The notes: generated by a model not told the origin, from the letters alone. DNA of 64,000 bases from CALKJU01 sp035326425 (GCA_035326425.1 DAOLFG010000003.1:62001-126000), one strand, 5' to 3'; shown: positions 34,817 to 42,886, counted from the stretch's first letter. Translations and numbers: made by a program.

Positions 34817-34867
34817 CGGTCAGACTAACGATCCGCACTGTTTCAAGCATCGGCCAGACTAGCGACC
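34806..34867. repeat. 28-bp direct repeat at the ppkA start
   Basis: Bases 34806-34833 and 34840-34867 match at 24 of 28 positions with a 34-base period. On the minus strand each copy contains GATGCTYGAAAC, so the ppkA start codon and its first codons are duplicated upstream. The upstream ATG (34850) is out of frame and stops within ppkA. The copies could be operator half-sites or a simple duplication. Confidence 0.8.
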
Positions 34868-34903
34868 GCGGATTGCCGAACGATGTCAGGTGGCGGGGCT
34901 TGC

Positions 34904-34917
34904 GTTACAAATGAAAT
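34904..34917 (-). promoter_or_regulatory. vir-box-like element upstream of ppkA
   Basis: On the minus strand the sequence is ATTTCATTTGTAAC. It differs at one base from the element upstream of tssA (4338-4351). It has one mismatch to the vir-box core TNCAATTGNAAY. It lies 88 bases upstream of the ppkA start, a normal activator position. Control by the nearby VirG-like protein is inferred. Confidence 0.5.
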
Positions 34918-35012
34918 ACGACCTCGCCGGCGTGGTCATGCGCGCGAGGCGCCGCGTTGACACGGGCGAGCGTCACTGCTTGCTTGCTCGATCTGCGTAC
35001 GTCCTTCCACCG

Positions 35013-37544
35013 TCAAGGCGGCAAGGCGCCCGAGCGCAGTTGCCGGGAGAGAGCCTCGGCGATCGTGCGCGAGACGAACGGCTTCCTGAGGACCTCGCGA
35101 ATGCCCGCGGCACGGAGGCGGTGCGGCTGGATCGGGCCGGCGTTGCCGGTCATCAGGAGGATCGGAAGCTCCGGCCGGACGGCATGCACCGCCGCGGCGA
35201 GCTCGGTGCCGGTCATCTCCGGCATGACCTCGTCGGCGAGGACCAGGTCGAACCGCGCAGGCTCGCCGCGAAAGGCCGCCAGCGCCTTCGTGGCGCTGTC
35301 GAGGCCGACGGGCTCGTAGCCGAGCGCTGCCAGCATCTCCTCGACCAGCAGCACGAGGGACTGCTCGTCGTCGACGAGCAGGACCGTCTCGCCATTGCCG
35401 CGGGCCAGCGGTCGCGGCTCGTTCCGCGGAGCTTCGGCGGCGCCCGCCACGCGGGCGAAGTATGCCTCGAAGGTGCTGCCCTCGCCGGGTCGGCTACGGA
35501 CGTTCAGAGCACCGCCATGCTCTGCAACAATGCCGTGAACCGAGGCAAGGCCGAGCCCGGTCCCCGCGGCTCTGGTGGTGAAGAAGGGCTCGAACACGCG
35601 CTGCACGGTCGCCGGGTCGATGCCGCGTCCGGTGTCGCTCACCGCGAGCCGCACATAGCGCCCGGGCGCCAGAGTTCCGTGGGACAGCGCCTGCTCCTGC
35701 GCGCGCTCGACGGGATCGAGGGCAATGGCCACGATGCCCCGGCCATCCATGGCCTGCGCTGCGTTGGTGGAGAGGTTGATCACGACCTGCTGGAGCCGGC
35801 CCGGATCGCCGAGCACCGTCGCACCGCCTGCCTCGAGGCTCGGGTGCAGCGTGATGGTCGTCGGCAAGGATGCGCGGAGCAGGTCGACGGCCTCCTCGAC
35901 CACGGCCTGGATGCGCACCGGACGGAGCTCGCCCCCGCTCCTGCGGCTGAAGGCGAGGATCTGATCGACCAGGCCCCTGGCCCGCTCGCCCGCCGCCATC
36001 ACTTTCCGCACATGGCTCGACGGTTGGCCATCCGAGGGCAGGGTGTACAGCGCCATCTCGGCGTAGCCCAGGATCGCAGCCAGGATGTTGTTGAAATCGT
36101 GGGCGATGCCACCGGCGAGCGTGCCCACGGCCTCCATCCGCTCGGCTTGACGGAGCCGTGCCTCCAGCGCCTTCCGCTCGGCCGCTGCCTGCTCGCGCTC
36201 GAGCGTGCTCGAGAAGATCTCCCCTGCGGTGCGCAGGAGGGCGGCATCGTCGGCAAGCCAGCGCCGCTCCCCCTGCACGGTCTCGAAGCCCAGCAGGCCC
36301 ACGCGGCGCTCCGCCTGCCACAGCGGCACGCAGAGCCAGGACCGTGCTCCCCGCTCCTCCAGGGAAGCGCGTTCGGGACCTGCCGGCAGCGCCGCGACCC
36401 GCGGAACCAGAATGCAGCCGTCGCGCTCGTAGCCATCGAGGCTGTGGCCGACGGTGATCGCCGGGAGATCCCGGAGGCGGTCGGATGGCTCCGCAGCCTC
36501 TCCCTGCGGCCAGCGGAACGCTTGCCGACCGCCAGCCTCGTTGCCGCCGTGCCAGACGACATAGGCCCGATCCGCACCCAGATGCCCGGCCAGTCGGGCG
36601 AGACTCTGGCCGACCTCCTTTTCGACGCGTTCATGAGGCAGATCGATGAACCGGGCCGAGATCCCGGCGATCAGCTGCTCGAAGCGCAAGCGCGCCTCGA
36701 GGGTTCGCGCGTTGCCGCGAAGCCGAAGGAACAGGTAGCTCAGGTAGACCAGGAGCAGCAGCGAGACCAGGTAGAGGAGGATACGGAATATCCTGGCGCG
36801 TGCCTCGGCCTGGGCATGATAGTCGAGATAGGCTGCTTCCATCGCCCGGGTCTCGCGGCTCATGGGTATGGCGAGGATGCGGTCGAGGACCTCGTCCACC
36901 TCCGGCAGCGTGGCGATCGTCAAGCGGCCGTGCGCCATCAGCCCGCGAAGGTCCCTCGCAAGGCCCGGCGGGGCCGGCACCTGGGCGAGCCGATCCAGGG
37001 AGGCAGCCAGGACCGTGCCGCTCTGCCCCCCGGGATCGCCCATGAAGCTCAGCATCGCGTTCGCGACGGCCGCGACCTCGGCAGCCACGGCGTCCCGCTC
37101 GGGGCTCTCCATGCCGAGCCGGCGGCTGACGAGGCGGAAGTAGCTCAGTGAGTTCTGCAGAAGCGCATTCCTCGACTTGAAGGCCTCGATGAGCTCTTCC
37201 TGCGCGGCCAGGACGGCCGCGAGCCGCTCACGGTGGCGGTCGAGGTCGTCGGCTGCGACGGTGGCATCACCCACCGCCCGTGCCGTGATCCGCAGGCTGG
37301 CGACGCCCTCGCGCAGGCCCCCGATCGCCTCGACCAGGGGATCGTAGTTGCGCAGCAGGCCGGCGCGCGCCTTCAATACGTCGCGCTGCAGGGCGGCGTC
37401 GCCGAGGATGATGCCGCGCAACGCGTCGAGGCTGTGCTGGTGCAGATCGCCGTCCGGCGCAGCACTTCGAACCAACAGGAAGGTCAGGACCAGGAGCAAG
37501 CCGGCGATGACGATCGCCGGCAGGCTGCGCCGACCCCTGCTCAC
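35013..37544 (-). CDS. VirA-like hybrid sensor histidine kinase
   Basis: The 843-residue product has a membrane helix at 7-25, a long helical periplasmic domain, a second membrane helix (about 263-283), a GAF-like linker and a HisKA/HATPase core. The core has phosphoacceptor H482 in GGIAHDFNNIL, NLSTNAAQAM as N-box, DTGRGI and GTGLGLASVHG. A C-terminal receiver domain carries DDEQ, DEVMPEM and LRKPF. The periplasmic start ALQRDVLKARAGLLRNYDPL closely resembles Agrobacterium VirA, which senses plant phenolics with sugars and acid, and the domain order is the same. It overlaps the upstream cytochrome gene by four bases and is near a VirG-like regulator. The signal here is unknown; the neighbouring peroxidase hints at a redox or phenolic context. 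Confidence 0.88.
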   Translation of the reverse strand: MSRGRRSLPAIVIAGLLLVLTFLLVRSAAPDGDLHQHSLDALRGIILGDAALQRDVLKARAGLLRNYDPLVEAIGGLREGVASLRITARAVGDATVAADDLDRHRERLAAVLAAQEELIEAFKSRNALLQNSLSYFRLVSRRLGMESPERDAVAAEVAAVANAMLSFMGDPGGQSGTVLAASLDRLAQVPAPPGLARDLRGLMAHGRLTIATLPEVDEVLDRILAIPMSRETRAMEAAYLDYHAQAEARARIFRILLYLVSLLLLVYLSYLFLRLRGNARTLEARLRFEQLIAGISARFIDLPHERVEKEVGQSLARLAGHLGADRAYVVWHGGNEAGGRQAFRWPQGEAAEPSDRLRDLPAITVGHSLDGYERDGCILVPRVAALPAGPERASLEERGARSWLCVPLWQAERRVGLLGFETVQGERRWLADDAALLRTAGEIFSSTLEREQAAAERKALEARLRQAERMEAVGTLAGGIAHDFNNILAAILGYAEMALYTLPSDGQPSSHVRKVMAAGERARGLVDQILAFSRRSGGELRPVRIQAVVEEAVDLLRASLPTTITLHPSLEAGGATVLGDPGRLQQVVINLSTNAAQAMDGRGIVAIALDPVERAQEQALSHGTLAPGRYVRLAVSDTGRGIDPATVQRVFEPFFTTRAAGTGLGLASVHGIVAEHGGALNVRSRPGEGSTFEAYFARVAGAAEAPRNEPRPLARGNGETVLLVDDEQSLVLLVEEMLAALGYEPVGLDSATKALAAFRGEPARFDLVLADEVMPEMTGTELAAAVHAVRPELPILLMTGNAGPIQPHRLRAAGIREVLRKPFVSRTIAEALSRQLRSGALPP

Positions 37545-38587
37545 GGCGGCACCCGTGATGCCGCCTCGCCCGTGAGCGTGCGGAGGAACCGGGCGATCAG
37601 GTCGATCTCCTCGTCGGTCAGCGTCCTGCCGAGCTGGCTCCTGGCCATGCGATCGACCGCCTCCTCGAGGGTGGGCGTGCTGCCGTCATGGAAATAGGGG
37701 GCGGTGATCTCGACGTTGCGCAGGCTCGGGACGCGGAAGACGTGCCGGTCCGCCTCGACGTGGGTGAGGGCATAGCGGCCGAGATCGGCCTGCGTGACCG
37801 TTGCGCGCCGGGCGAACGGGTCGTCGAAAACCCCGAACCGCTGGAAGAGATTGCCGCCGACGTTCACGCCCTGGTGACAGGCGACGCAGCCATGGGCCTT
37901 GAAGAGCTCGTAGCCACGCTCCTCTGCCGGCGTGATCGCCTGCCGTTCGCCCTCGAGGTAGCGGTCGAACGGCGCGTTCGGTGTGAGCAGGGAGCGCTGG
38001 AAGGCGGCGAGCGCATCCAGGACCTGTCCGGGCTGGGGGTCGCCTCCGTAGATGGCGAGGAAGGCCTCGCGGTAGGCGGGGTCGTCCCGCAGCTTCGGCA
38101 GCAATGCGGGCCAGGTCGTGCCCATGAGCCGCGGATCGAGCAGCACGGCCTCCGCCTGCTCCTCGAGCGTGCGGAAGTTGCCTCGCCAGTTCATGCGGAA
38201 GCTCAAGGCGGCGTTGAAGACGGTGGGCACGTTGAAGTCGAGCGGCCGCCCGTCCGAGCCGGTGGTGATGGCAAGGCCGTCATCGCCGCCCTCGTCGAGG
38301 TCATGGCAGGAGGCGCAGGCCACATCGTTACCGTGGGAAAGACGGACATCGTGGAACAGGCGCTCGCCGAGCCGTGCCTTGGCGGGGTCGGGGATCGAGG
38401 CCGCAGGCACCGGCGTGATCGGCTCGGCGCCGGATGCGGGCGGCTCGGCGTCGAACGCCGTTGCGGGAGTAGGGACGAGAGCCGCGATCCAGAGCAGCCC
38501 GGCCACGACGTCCCGGCCGCGGCTGCTCAGCCACGAGCCTCCCGCGACGCCATCGGGACGGCATCCGATTCCGATTGTCCACGGCAT
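37541..38587 (-). CDS. Di-heme cytochrome c peroxidase / MauG family protein
   Basis: This 348-residue exported protein has an N-terminal signal (GRDVVAGLLWIAALV, then PATAF) and two c-type heme sites, C91-x2-C94-H95 (CASCH) and C234-x2-C237-H238 (CVACH). Family segments are LGERLFHDVRLSHGNDVACA, TVFNAALSFRMNWRG, PNAPFDRYLEGE and FRVPSLRNVEITAPYFHDG. Such proteins reduce periplasmic hydrogen peroxide or, in the MauG branch, oxidise protein residues. It precedes and overlaps the VirA-like kinase by 4 bases, so it is co-transcribed with a sensor, an unusual pairing. The ATG at 38587 is chosen because it gives a proper signal peptide; the frame is open upstream without similarity. Confidence 0.88.
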   Translation of the reverse strand: MPWTIGIGCRPDGVAGGSWLSSRGRDVVAGLLWIAALVPTPATAFDAEPPASGAEPITPVPAASIPDPAKARLGERLFHDVRLSHGNDVACASCHDLDEGGDDGLAITTGSDGRPLDFNVPTVFNAALSFRMNWRGNFRTLEEQAEAVLLDPRLMGTTWPALLPKLRDDPAYREAFLAIYGGDPQPGQVLDALAAFQRSLLTPNAPFDRYLEGERQAITPAEERGYELFKAHGCVACHQGVNVGGNLFQRFGVFDDPFARRATVTQADLGRYALTHVEADRHVFRVPSLRNVEITAPYFHDGSTPTLEEAVDRMARSQLGRTLTDEEIDLIARFLRTLTGEAASRVPP

Positions 38588-38698
38588 GGCTGACCCTCTC
38601 GGCACCCGAGGGGAAGATCGCCCGTTTATGCTTCGGGACAATATATCCGAGGGCTCCGGCCGCAGGCCGGAGCCGGCGACGGCTCCTCGGAGGGTGCC
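38588..38698. promoter_or_regulatory. Divergent promoter region with two hairpins
   Basis: This 111-base gap separates the divergent peroxidase-kinase operon from the VirG-like gene. It holds the AT-rich stretch ACAATATATCC, an imperfect 8-bp inverted repeat at 38595-38613 and a perfect 10-bp stem with a three-base loop at 38652-38674 (core GCTCCGGCC GCA GGCCGGAGC). The second hairpin lies in the presumed leader of the VirG-like gene. I see no vir-box-like sequence here. Confidence 0.5.
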
Positions 38699-39421
38699 AT
38701 GATGGCCAAGCACGTTCTTGCGGTCGACGACGACGCGACGATGCGCGCCATGGTCGCCGACTATCTGAGGGACCGGGGCTTCCGCGCGACTGGGGCGGCC
38801 GACGGCCAGACCATGCGAAGCGCCCTCGCCCAAGGCGACGTCGACCTGGTGATCCTGGATCTGAAGCTGGCTGGCGAGGAAGGGCTGGACCTGCTCAGGG
38901 AGCTCCGCACGCACTCCGGCGTGCCCGTCATCGTCGTCACCGGCCAACGCCGCGACGAGGTCGACCGCGTCGTCGGCCTCGAGCTCGGGGCCGACGACTA
39001 CCTGACCAAGCCCTTCGGCATGCGCGAGCTCGTGGCCCGCATCCACGCCGTCCTGCGCCGCGCGGAAGCGGCGGATCCCCATCCCGAAGGAGGGAACAAG
39101 CGCGTCCGTTATTGCTTCGGGGGCTGGGAGCTGAACTACCGGACCCACCAACTGAGAGCACCGGACGGCACGCCCGTCTCCCTGACAAGGGGCGAGTTCG
39201 GGCTGCTGGTCGCTTTCCTCCGTTCGCCGGAACAGGTGCTGAACCGCGAGCAGCTCCTGGCGGCCAGCCGGGTCCACGACGACGAGGTCTACGACCGCAG
39301 CATCGACGTCCAGATCCTTCGTCTCCGCCGCAAGCTCGAGGCCGATCCGAGCGATCCGGCGCTGATCAAGACCGAGCGCGGCGCCGGCTACATCCTCGCG
39401 GCGCCGGTCGAGATCAGGTGA
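38699..39421 (+). CDS. VirG-like response regulator
   Basis: This 240-residue OmpR-family regulator has a receiver domain (HVLAVDDDATMR, phosphoacceptor D54 in LVILDLKL, VVTGQRRDEVDRVVGLELGA, YLTKPFGMREL) and a winged-helix DNA-binding domain. The latter matches Agrobacterium VirG closely: YCFGGWELNYRTHQL, LTRGEFGLLVAFL, VLNREQLLAASR, EVYDRSIDVQILRLRRKLEA and LIKTERGAGYI. VirG activates promoters with vir boxes when phosphorylated by VirA. A VirA-like kinase is encoded on the other strand 1.1 kb away. The likely targets in this window are the two T6SS operons with vir-box-like elements. Tandem ATG codons occur at 38699 and 38702, preceded by GGAGGG. Confidence 0.9.
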   Translation: MMAKHVLAVDDDATMRAMVADYLRDRGFRATGAADGQTMRSALAQGDVDLVILDLKLAGEEGLDLLRELRTHSGVPVIVVTGQRRDEVDRVVGLELGADDYLTKPFGMRELVARIHAVLRRAEAADPHPEGGNKRVRYCFGGWELNYRTHQLRAPDGTPVSLTRGEFGLLVAFLRSPEQVLNREQLLAASRVHDDEVYDRSIDVQILRLRRKLEADPSDPALIKTERGAGYILAAPVEIR

Positions 39422-40179
39422 TCCGAGCGGGCTGATCGAGACGACCCTGGACAGCGGCTACGGAGAGGCGGCGGGCGATGCCAAGGCTCACTGAGCGATG
39501 ATCAAGGCTGTAATCGATCATCGTTCCGATGCAGAAGTGTAGCAGCGGCGAACTCATCGTGCCGGTACTCGGCTGCCGATCCGTTCTCGACACCAGCCGT
39601 CGAGCCGAGCGGGCTGACACGGTTGTGCCATCGAATGCCAGCATCGTGGCGGGAACCGGACGCGAGACCAATCGCTACATGCTCGCCGGACCTTTCGACA
39701 TGGAGCCGGATCCAGCCCGCCTTGTCGGACCTTCCGTCGATCGTTCCGGCCAATATGTGTCATAAAGGGGAATTACCGGCTCGACCAACCCGTTGAATTC
39801 GAACGTCCGGATCAATGCCATCCCGCGTGCTGGTCCAGCAACGCCCGGCAGATCGAACCGTCGCTCTTCAGGCCACGCGGCACCTCGAGTGCCCTTCCGG
39901 GCAGCCACTGCGCCTCGAAAATGCACGGCCGACCGGATCGGCATAGGCCGGAAACGCGCGCTGCACGGCGCCGATACGCGGCACCTGAGCAGCGACCGCG
40001 TGTTGGCGGTGCGACTCGACGAATTCCGCCGGTGGAGAGGTGGCTTTCCACCGCCCGCCTTCGCAACCCTACTGCGACCTGGAATCCGACTCGGCGCTTC
40101 CGTTGGGCTCCCGGTAGCCGGCCAAACGAAAATCGGCGCCGAAGCGCCACTGCCAACTCCTTGAGTTCCTGAAACTTTC
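39422..40179. other. 758-base gene-poor stretch before tRNA-Ala, possible decayed gene
   Basis: I find no convincing gene here. Codon use on all frames lacks the strong GC3 bias of the neighbours and base composition is more AT-rich. One minus-strand frame runs from 39944 to 39414 interrupted by a single TAG at 39675-39677. It contains MALIRTFEFNGLVEPVIPLY and, after the stop, LLHFCIGTMIDYSLDHRSV. I cannot place this in a family. It could be a pseudogene left by mobile DNA or simply non-coding. Confidence 0.45.
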
Positions 40180-40255
40180 TGGTGGAGCCGACCGGGATCG
40201 AACCGGCGACCTCTAGAGTGCGATTCTAGCGCTCTCCCAGCTGAGCTACGGCCCC
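40180..40255 (-). tRNA. tRNA-Ala(CGC)
   Basis: The minus strand folds as a full 76-base tRNA. The acceptor GGGGCCG pairs with CGGCTCC and is followed by encoded ACCA. The D arm is GCTC...GAGC, the anticodon stem CTAGA/TCTAG encloses loop ATCGCAC (anticodon CGC after U33), and the T arm is GCCGG TTCGATC CCGGT. It reads alanine GCG codons. Its 3' end faces the T6SS-VirA/VirG block, the orientation in which integrating elements use tRNA genes. Confidence 0.95.
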
Positions 40256-40438
40256 AACCCGGCGCGTTGTATGGTTGTGCCGTCCCGGACTGTCAAGCCT
40301 GCCCTCCCCGCGTTCCGGTTGTGCCGACAGGCCGTCGCAACACCGGCGCGCACGCCTCGAGGGTGGCCTTATCCCGCATCGGCGCTATAGTCGCGGCAAC
40401 TGCCGGCCCGGCCGGCCGCCGACACCACGCGGGCCCGC

Positions 40439-40720
40439 ATGTACGCCGTCTACAATCTCCTCAATACCGTCATCAGCATCTACATCTGGATCCTGATCGC
40501 CTCGGTGGTGCTGAGCTGGCTGGTGGCCTTCAACGTCATCAACAGCCGCAACCGGGTGGTCTACACCATCGGCGACTTCCTGCACCGGCTGACCGAGCCG
40601 CTGCTGCGGCCGATCCGCAACGTCCTGCCCAACATGGGCGGCCTCGACATCTCGCCGGTGATCCTGATCCTGGCACTGTACTTCGTCCGCGATCTCGCCT
40701 TCCAGTATCTGCGGCCTTGA
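40439..40720 (+). CDS. YggT family membrane protein
   Basis: This 93-residue protein has two hydrophobic segments (VISIYIWILIASVVLSWLVA and ISPVILILALYFVRDLAF) separated by the conserved RLTEPLLRPIRNVLP loop, as in YggT proteins. The family is linked to cell-division or osmotic functions, without a defined activity. It overlaps the next gene (DUF167) by four bases; the yggT-DUF167 pair, followed here by folD, is a common alphaproteobacterial arrangement. Confidence 0.92.
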   Translation: MYAVYNLLNTVISIYIWILIASVVLSWLVAFNVINSRNRVVYTIGDFLHRLTEPLLRPIRNVLPNMGGLDISPVILILALYFVRDLAFQYLRP

Positions 40721-41043
40721 GCCTGCCGTCCTGCGCGCGGCTGGTCGAAGGCGGCGTCGAGCTGGCGGTGCGCGTCACGCCCAAGGCCGGCACGAGCGTC
40801 GTCGCCGGCACGGTCCGCGATGCCGCCGGCGCTGCCTGGCTCGCCGTGAAGGTCACCGAGCCTGCCGATGGCGGCCGCGCCAACCAGGCGGCGATCCGGC
40901 TGCTGGCGCGCCAGTGCGGCGTCCCGCCCTCCGCCGTCACCCTGGTGTCGGGTGCCGCCGCCCGCTGGAAGCGGCTGCTGATCGCGGGCGAGCCGGCGCT
41001 GCTCGGGAGCCGCCTCGTCCAGCTGGCGAAGGAGACGGCATGA
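40717..41043 (+). CDS. DUF167 (YggU) family protein
   Basis: This 108-residue protein has the family pattern VELAVRVTPKAG, LAVKVTEPADGGRANQAAIRLLA and VTLVSGAAARWKRLLI. The family has a small alpha/beta fold; its function is unknown. The chosen start is the TTG at 40717 that overlaps the yggT stop as TTGA. An ATG-started version would lose the conserved N-terminus. Confidence 0.85.
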   Translation: MSLPSCARLVEGGVELAVRVTPKAGTSVVAGTVRDAAGAAWLAVKVTEPADGGRANQAAIRLLARQCGVPPSAVTLVSGAAARWKRLLIAGEPALLGSRLVQLAKETA

Positions 41044-41149
41044 AGCCCGCGCGCGACGGCGGCCGGCCGCCGGTGACGGCACGGCACCGATCGCCGGCGG
41101 CTGCCTCACGCCGGCGGCCTGCCGCGACATCGACGGGGGAAGGCGCCGG

Positions 41150-42043
41150 ATGGCCATGATCATCGACGGCAAGGCTCAGGCCGCGGCACTGCGGCAGCGG
41201 CTGGCCGAGGAGGCGGCGGCGTTCGCCGGCGCCGCGGGCCGAGCCCCCCGCCTGGACGTGATCCTGGTGGGCTCGCATCCGGCCAGCCTGTCCTACGTCC
41301 GCACCAAGGCACGCATGGCCGCCGAGACCGGCATGGACAGCCGGCGGCACGATCTGCCGGCCACTGTCGGCGTCGCGGAAATCCTGCAGCTGATCGATCG
41401 GCTCAACGCCGACGACGAGGTCGACGGAATCCTGGTCCAGCTCCCCTTGCCCGACGGCATCGAGACCTCGCGGGTGCTCGAGCGCATCGACCCGGCCAAG
41501 GACGTCGACGGCTTCCATCCCCTGAACATGGGTCGGCTGCTGGCCGCCAGCGCGCCGTCGGGCGAGGGCATGCTGGTTCCCTGCACGCCGCTGGGCTGCC
41601 TGCTGCTGCTGCAGGCCACGCTGGGCGTGGCCGGGTTGCGCGGCAGGCGCGCCCTGGTGGTCGGCCGCTCCAACATCGTCGGCAAGCCGATGGCGGCGCT
41701 GCTGCTCGGCGGCGACTGTACCGTGACGCTGGCGCATTCGCGCACCCGCGACCTGCCGGCCGAATGCCGCCGCGCCGAGATCCTGGTGGCGGCGATCGGA
41801 AAGCCGCAGATGATCCGCGGCGACTGGATTTCTCCGGGTGCCGTCGTCATCGACGTCGGCATCAACCGGGTGACGGACCGGCACGGCAACGCGCGGCTGG
41901 TCGGCGACGTCGCCTTCGACGAGGCGGCGCCGCATGTGCAGGCCATCACGCCGGTTCCCGGCGGCGTCGGCCCGATGACCGTGGCCTGCCTGCTGCGCAA
42001 CACCCTCACCGCCGCCTATCGCAGGCGCCCGGGCGCGGCCTGA
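41150..42043 (+). CDS. folD: Bifunctional methylenetetrahydrofolate dehydrogenase/cyclohydrolase FolD
   Basis: FolD converts 5,10-methylene-THF to 10-formyl-THF in one-carbon metabolism. The 297-residue product has the substrate motifs SLSYVRTKARMAAETGM (containing the catalytic Tyr and Lys), VQLPLPDG, KDVDGFHP and CTPLG, and the NADP site VVGRSNIVGKPMAALLL, ending with TPVPGGVGPMTVACLL. It is complete at typical length. It starts about 100 bases after the DUF167 gene. Confidence 0.97.
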   Translation: MAMIIDGKAQAAALRQRLAEEAAAFAGAAGRAPRLDVILVGSHPASLSYVRTKARMAAETGMDSRRHDLPATVGVAEILQLIDRLNADDEVDGILVQLPLPDGIETSRVLERIDPAKDVDGFHPLNMGRLLAASAPSGEGMLVPCTPLGCLLLLQATLGVAGLRGRRALVVGRSNIVGKPMAALLLGGDCTVTLAHSRTRDLPAECRRAEILVAAIGKPQMIRGDWISPGAVVIDVGINRVTDRHGNARLVGDVAFDEAAPHVQAITPVPGGVGPMTVACLLRNTLTAAYRRRPGAA

Positions 42044-42101
42044 CCCGCTCCTGCCGGGCGCGGCTGCCGTCGCGGGCGGCGTCGGCTGCACGGCGCCCTC
42101 G

Positions 42102-42809
42102 TCAGGCGGCGGCCGGCCGGCGCTCGACGGCCTGGTCGGGGTCCTTCAGCACGTAGCCGCGCCCCCACACCGTCTCGATGTAGTGCTCGCCGCCGGTGAT
42201 GGCCGCGATCTTCTTGCGCAGCTTGCAGATGAAGACGTCGATGATCTTGAGCTCGGGCTCGTCCATGCCGCCGTAGAGATGGTCGAGGAACATCTCCTTG
42301 GTCAGCGTGGTGCCCTTGCGGAGCGAGAGCAGCTCGAGGATCGCATATTCCTTGCCGGTGACGTGCAGGCGGCGGCCCGCGACCTCGACCGAGCGGGCAT
42401 CCATGTTGATCGCCAGCTTGCCGGTCTGGATCGACGATTCCGCATGGCCCTTCGAGCGGCGGACGATCGCCTGGATGCGCGCCACCAGCTCGGCCTTGTT
42501 GAACGGCTTGGTCAGGTAGTCGTCCGCCCCGCTGGTCAGCCCCCTCACCTTGTCGGTGGGATCGCTGCGGCCGGACAGGATCAGCACCGGGGTCTGCACC
42601 CGCGCCGCACGCAGCCGGCGTACCACCTCGTAGCCGTCGACGTCGGGCAGCCGCAGGTCGAGGATGATGATGTCGAAATCATAGAGCTTGGCCAGCTCGA
42701 TGCCTTCCTCGCCGCGGTCGGTCGGCTCGAAGACGATGTTCTCGCTGCGCAGCGCGGCCTCGATCAGCCGCGCCGAAACCGGATCGTCCTCGATGGTCAA
42801 TGCACGCAT
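42102..42809 (-). CDS. ctrA: Cell-cycle response regulator CtrA
   Basis: CtrA is the essential or motility-controlling master regulator of alphaproteobacteria; it binds TTAA-N7-TTAA sites. The 235-residue product starts MRALTIEDDPVSARLIEAAL, has the phosphoacceptor in FDIIILDLRLPDVDGYEV, and its DNA-binding domain contains LTKEMFLDHLYGGMDEPELK and KIIDVFICKLRKKIA, highly conserved in CtrA. It is divergent from fliI; a CtrA box lies in the shared promoter at 42871-42886, which suggests autoregulation and control of flagellar genes. Confidence 0.97.
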   Translation of the reverse strand: MRALTIEDDPVSARLIEAALRSENIVFEPTDRGEEGIELAKLYDFDIIILDLRLPDVDGYEVVRRLRAARVQTPVLILSGRSDPTDKVRGLTSGADDYLTKPFNKAELVARIQAIVRRSKGHAESSIQTGKLAINMDARSVEVAGRRLHVTGKEYAILELLSLRKGTTLTKEMFLDHLYGGMDEPELKIIDVFICKLRKKIAAITGGEHYIETVWGRGYVLKDPDQAVERRPAAA

Positions 42810-42870
42810 GATCCGCTCCGACCGTTCCGACTGCCTGGGTTCGACTGCGTAACCTTAAGAGGCAGTTCGT

Positions 42871-42886
42871 TAAGTCTATGTTAACA
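42871..42886. promoter_or_regulatory. CtrA binding site
   Basis: TTAAGTCTATGTTAAC is a perfect TTAA-N7-TTAAC box. It lies 62 bases upstream of the ctrA start and about 105 bases upstream of fliI. A further TTAA at 42856 and a TTAACC at 42964 may be additional half-sites. Positive or negative control cannot be told from sequence. Confidence 0.75.

Noticed and set aside
38588..38698. Possible vir box in the divergent promoter of the VirG-like gene (ACAATATATCC)
   Set aside because: Too many mismatches to the TNCAATTGNAAY core, including loss of the central TTG.
4050..40255. Attachment-site duplication of the tRNA-Ala 3' end at the left edge of the T6SS block
   Set aside because: I looked near 4020-4260 for a copy of the tRNA 3' end and saw none of convincing length, so I do not claim an att site.
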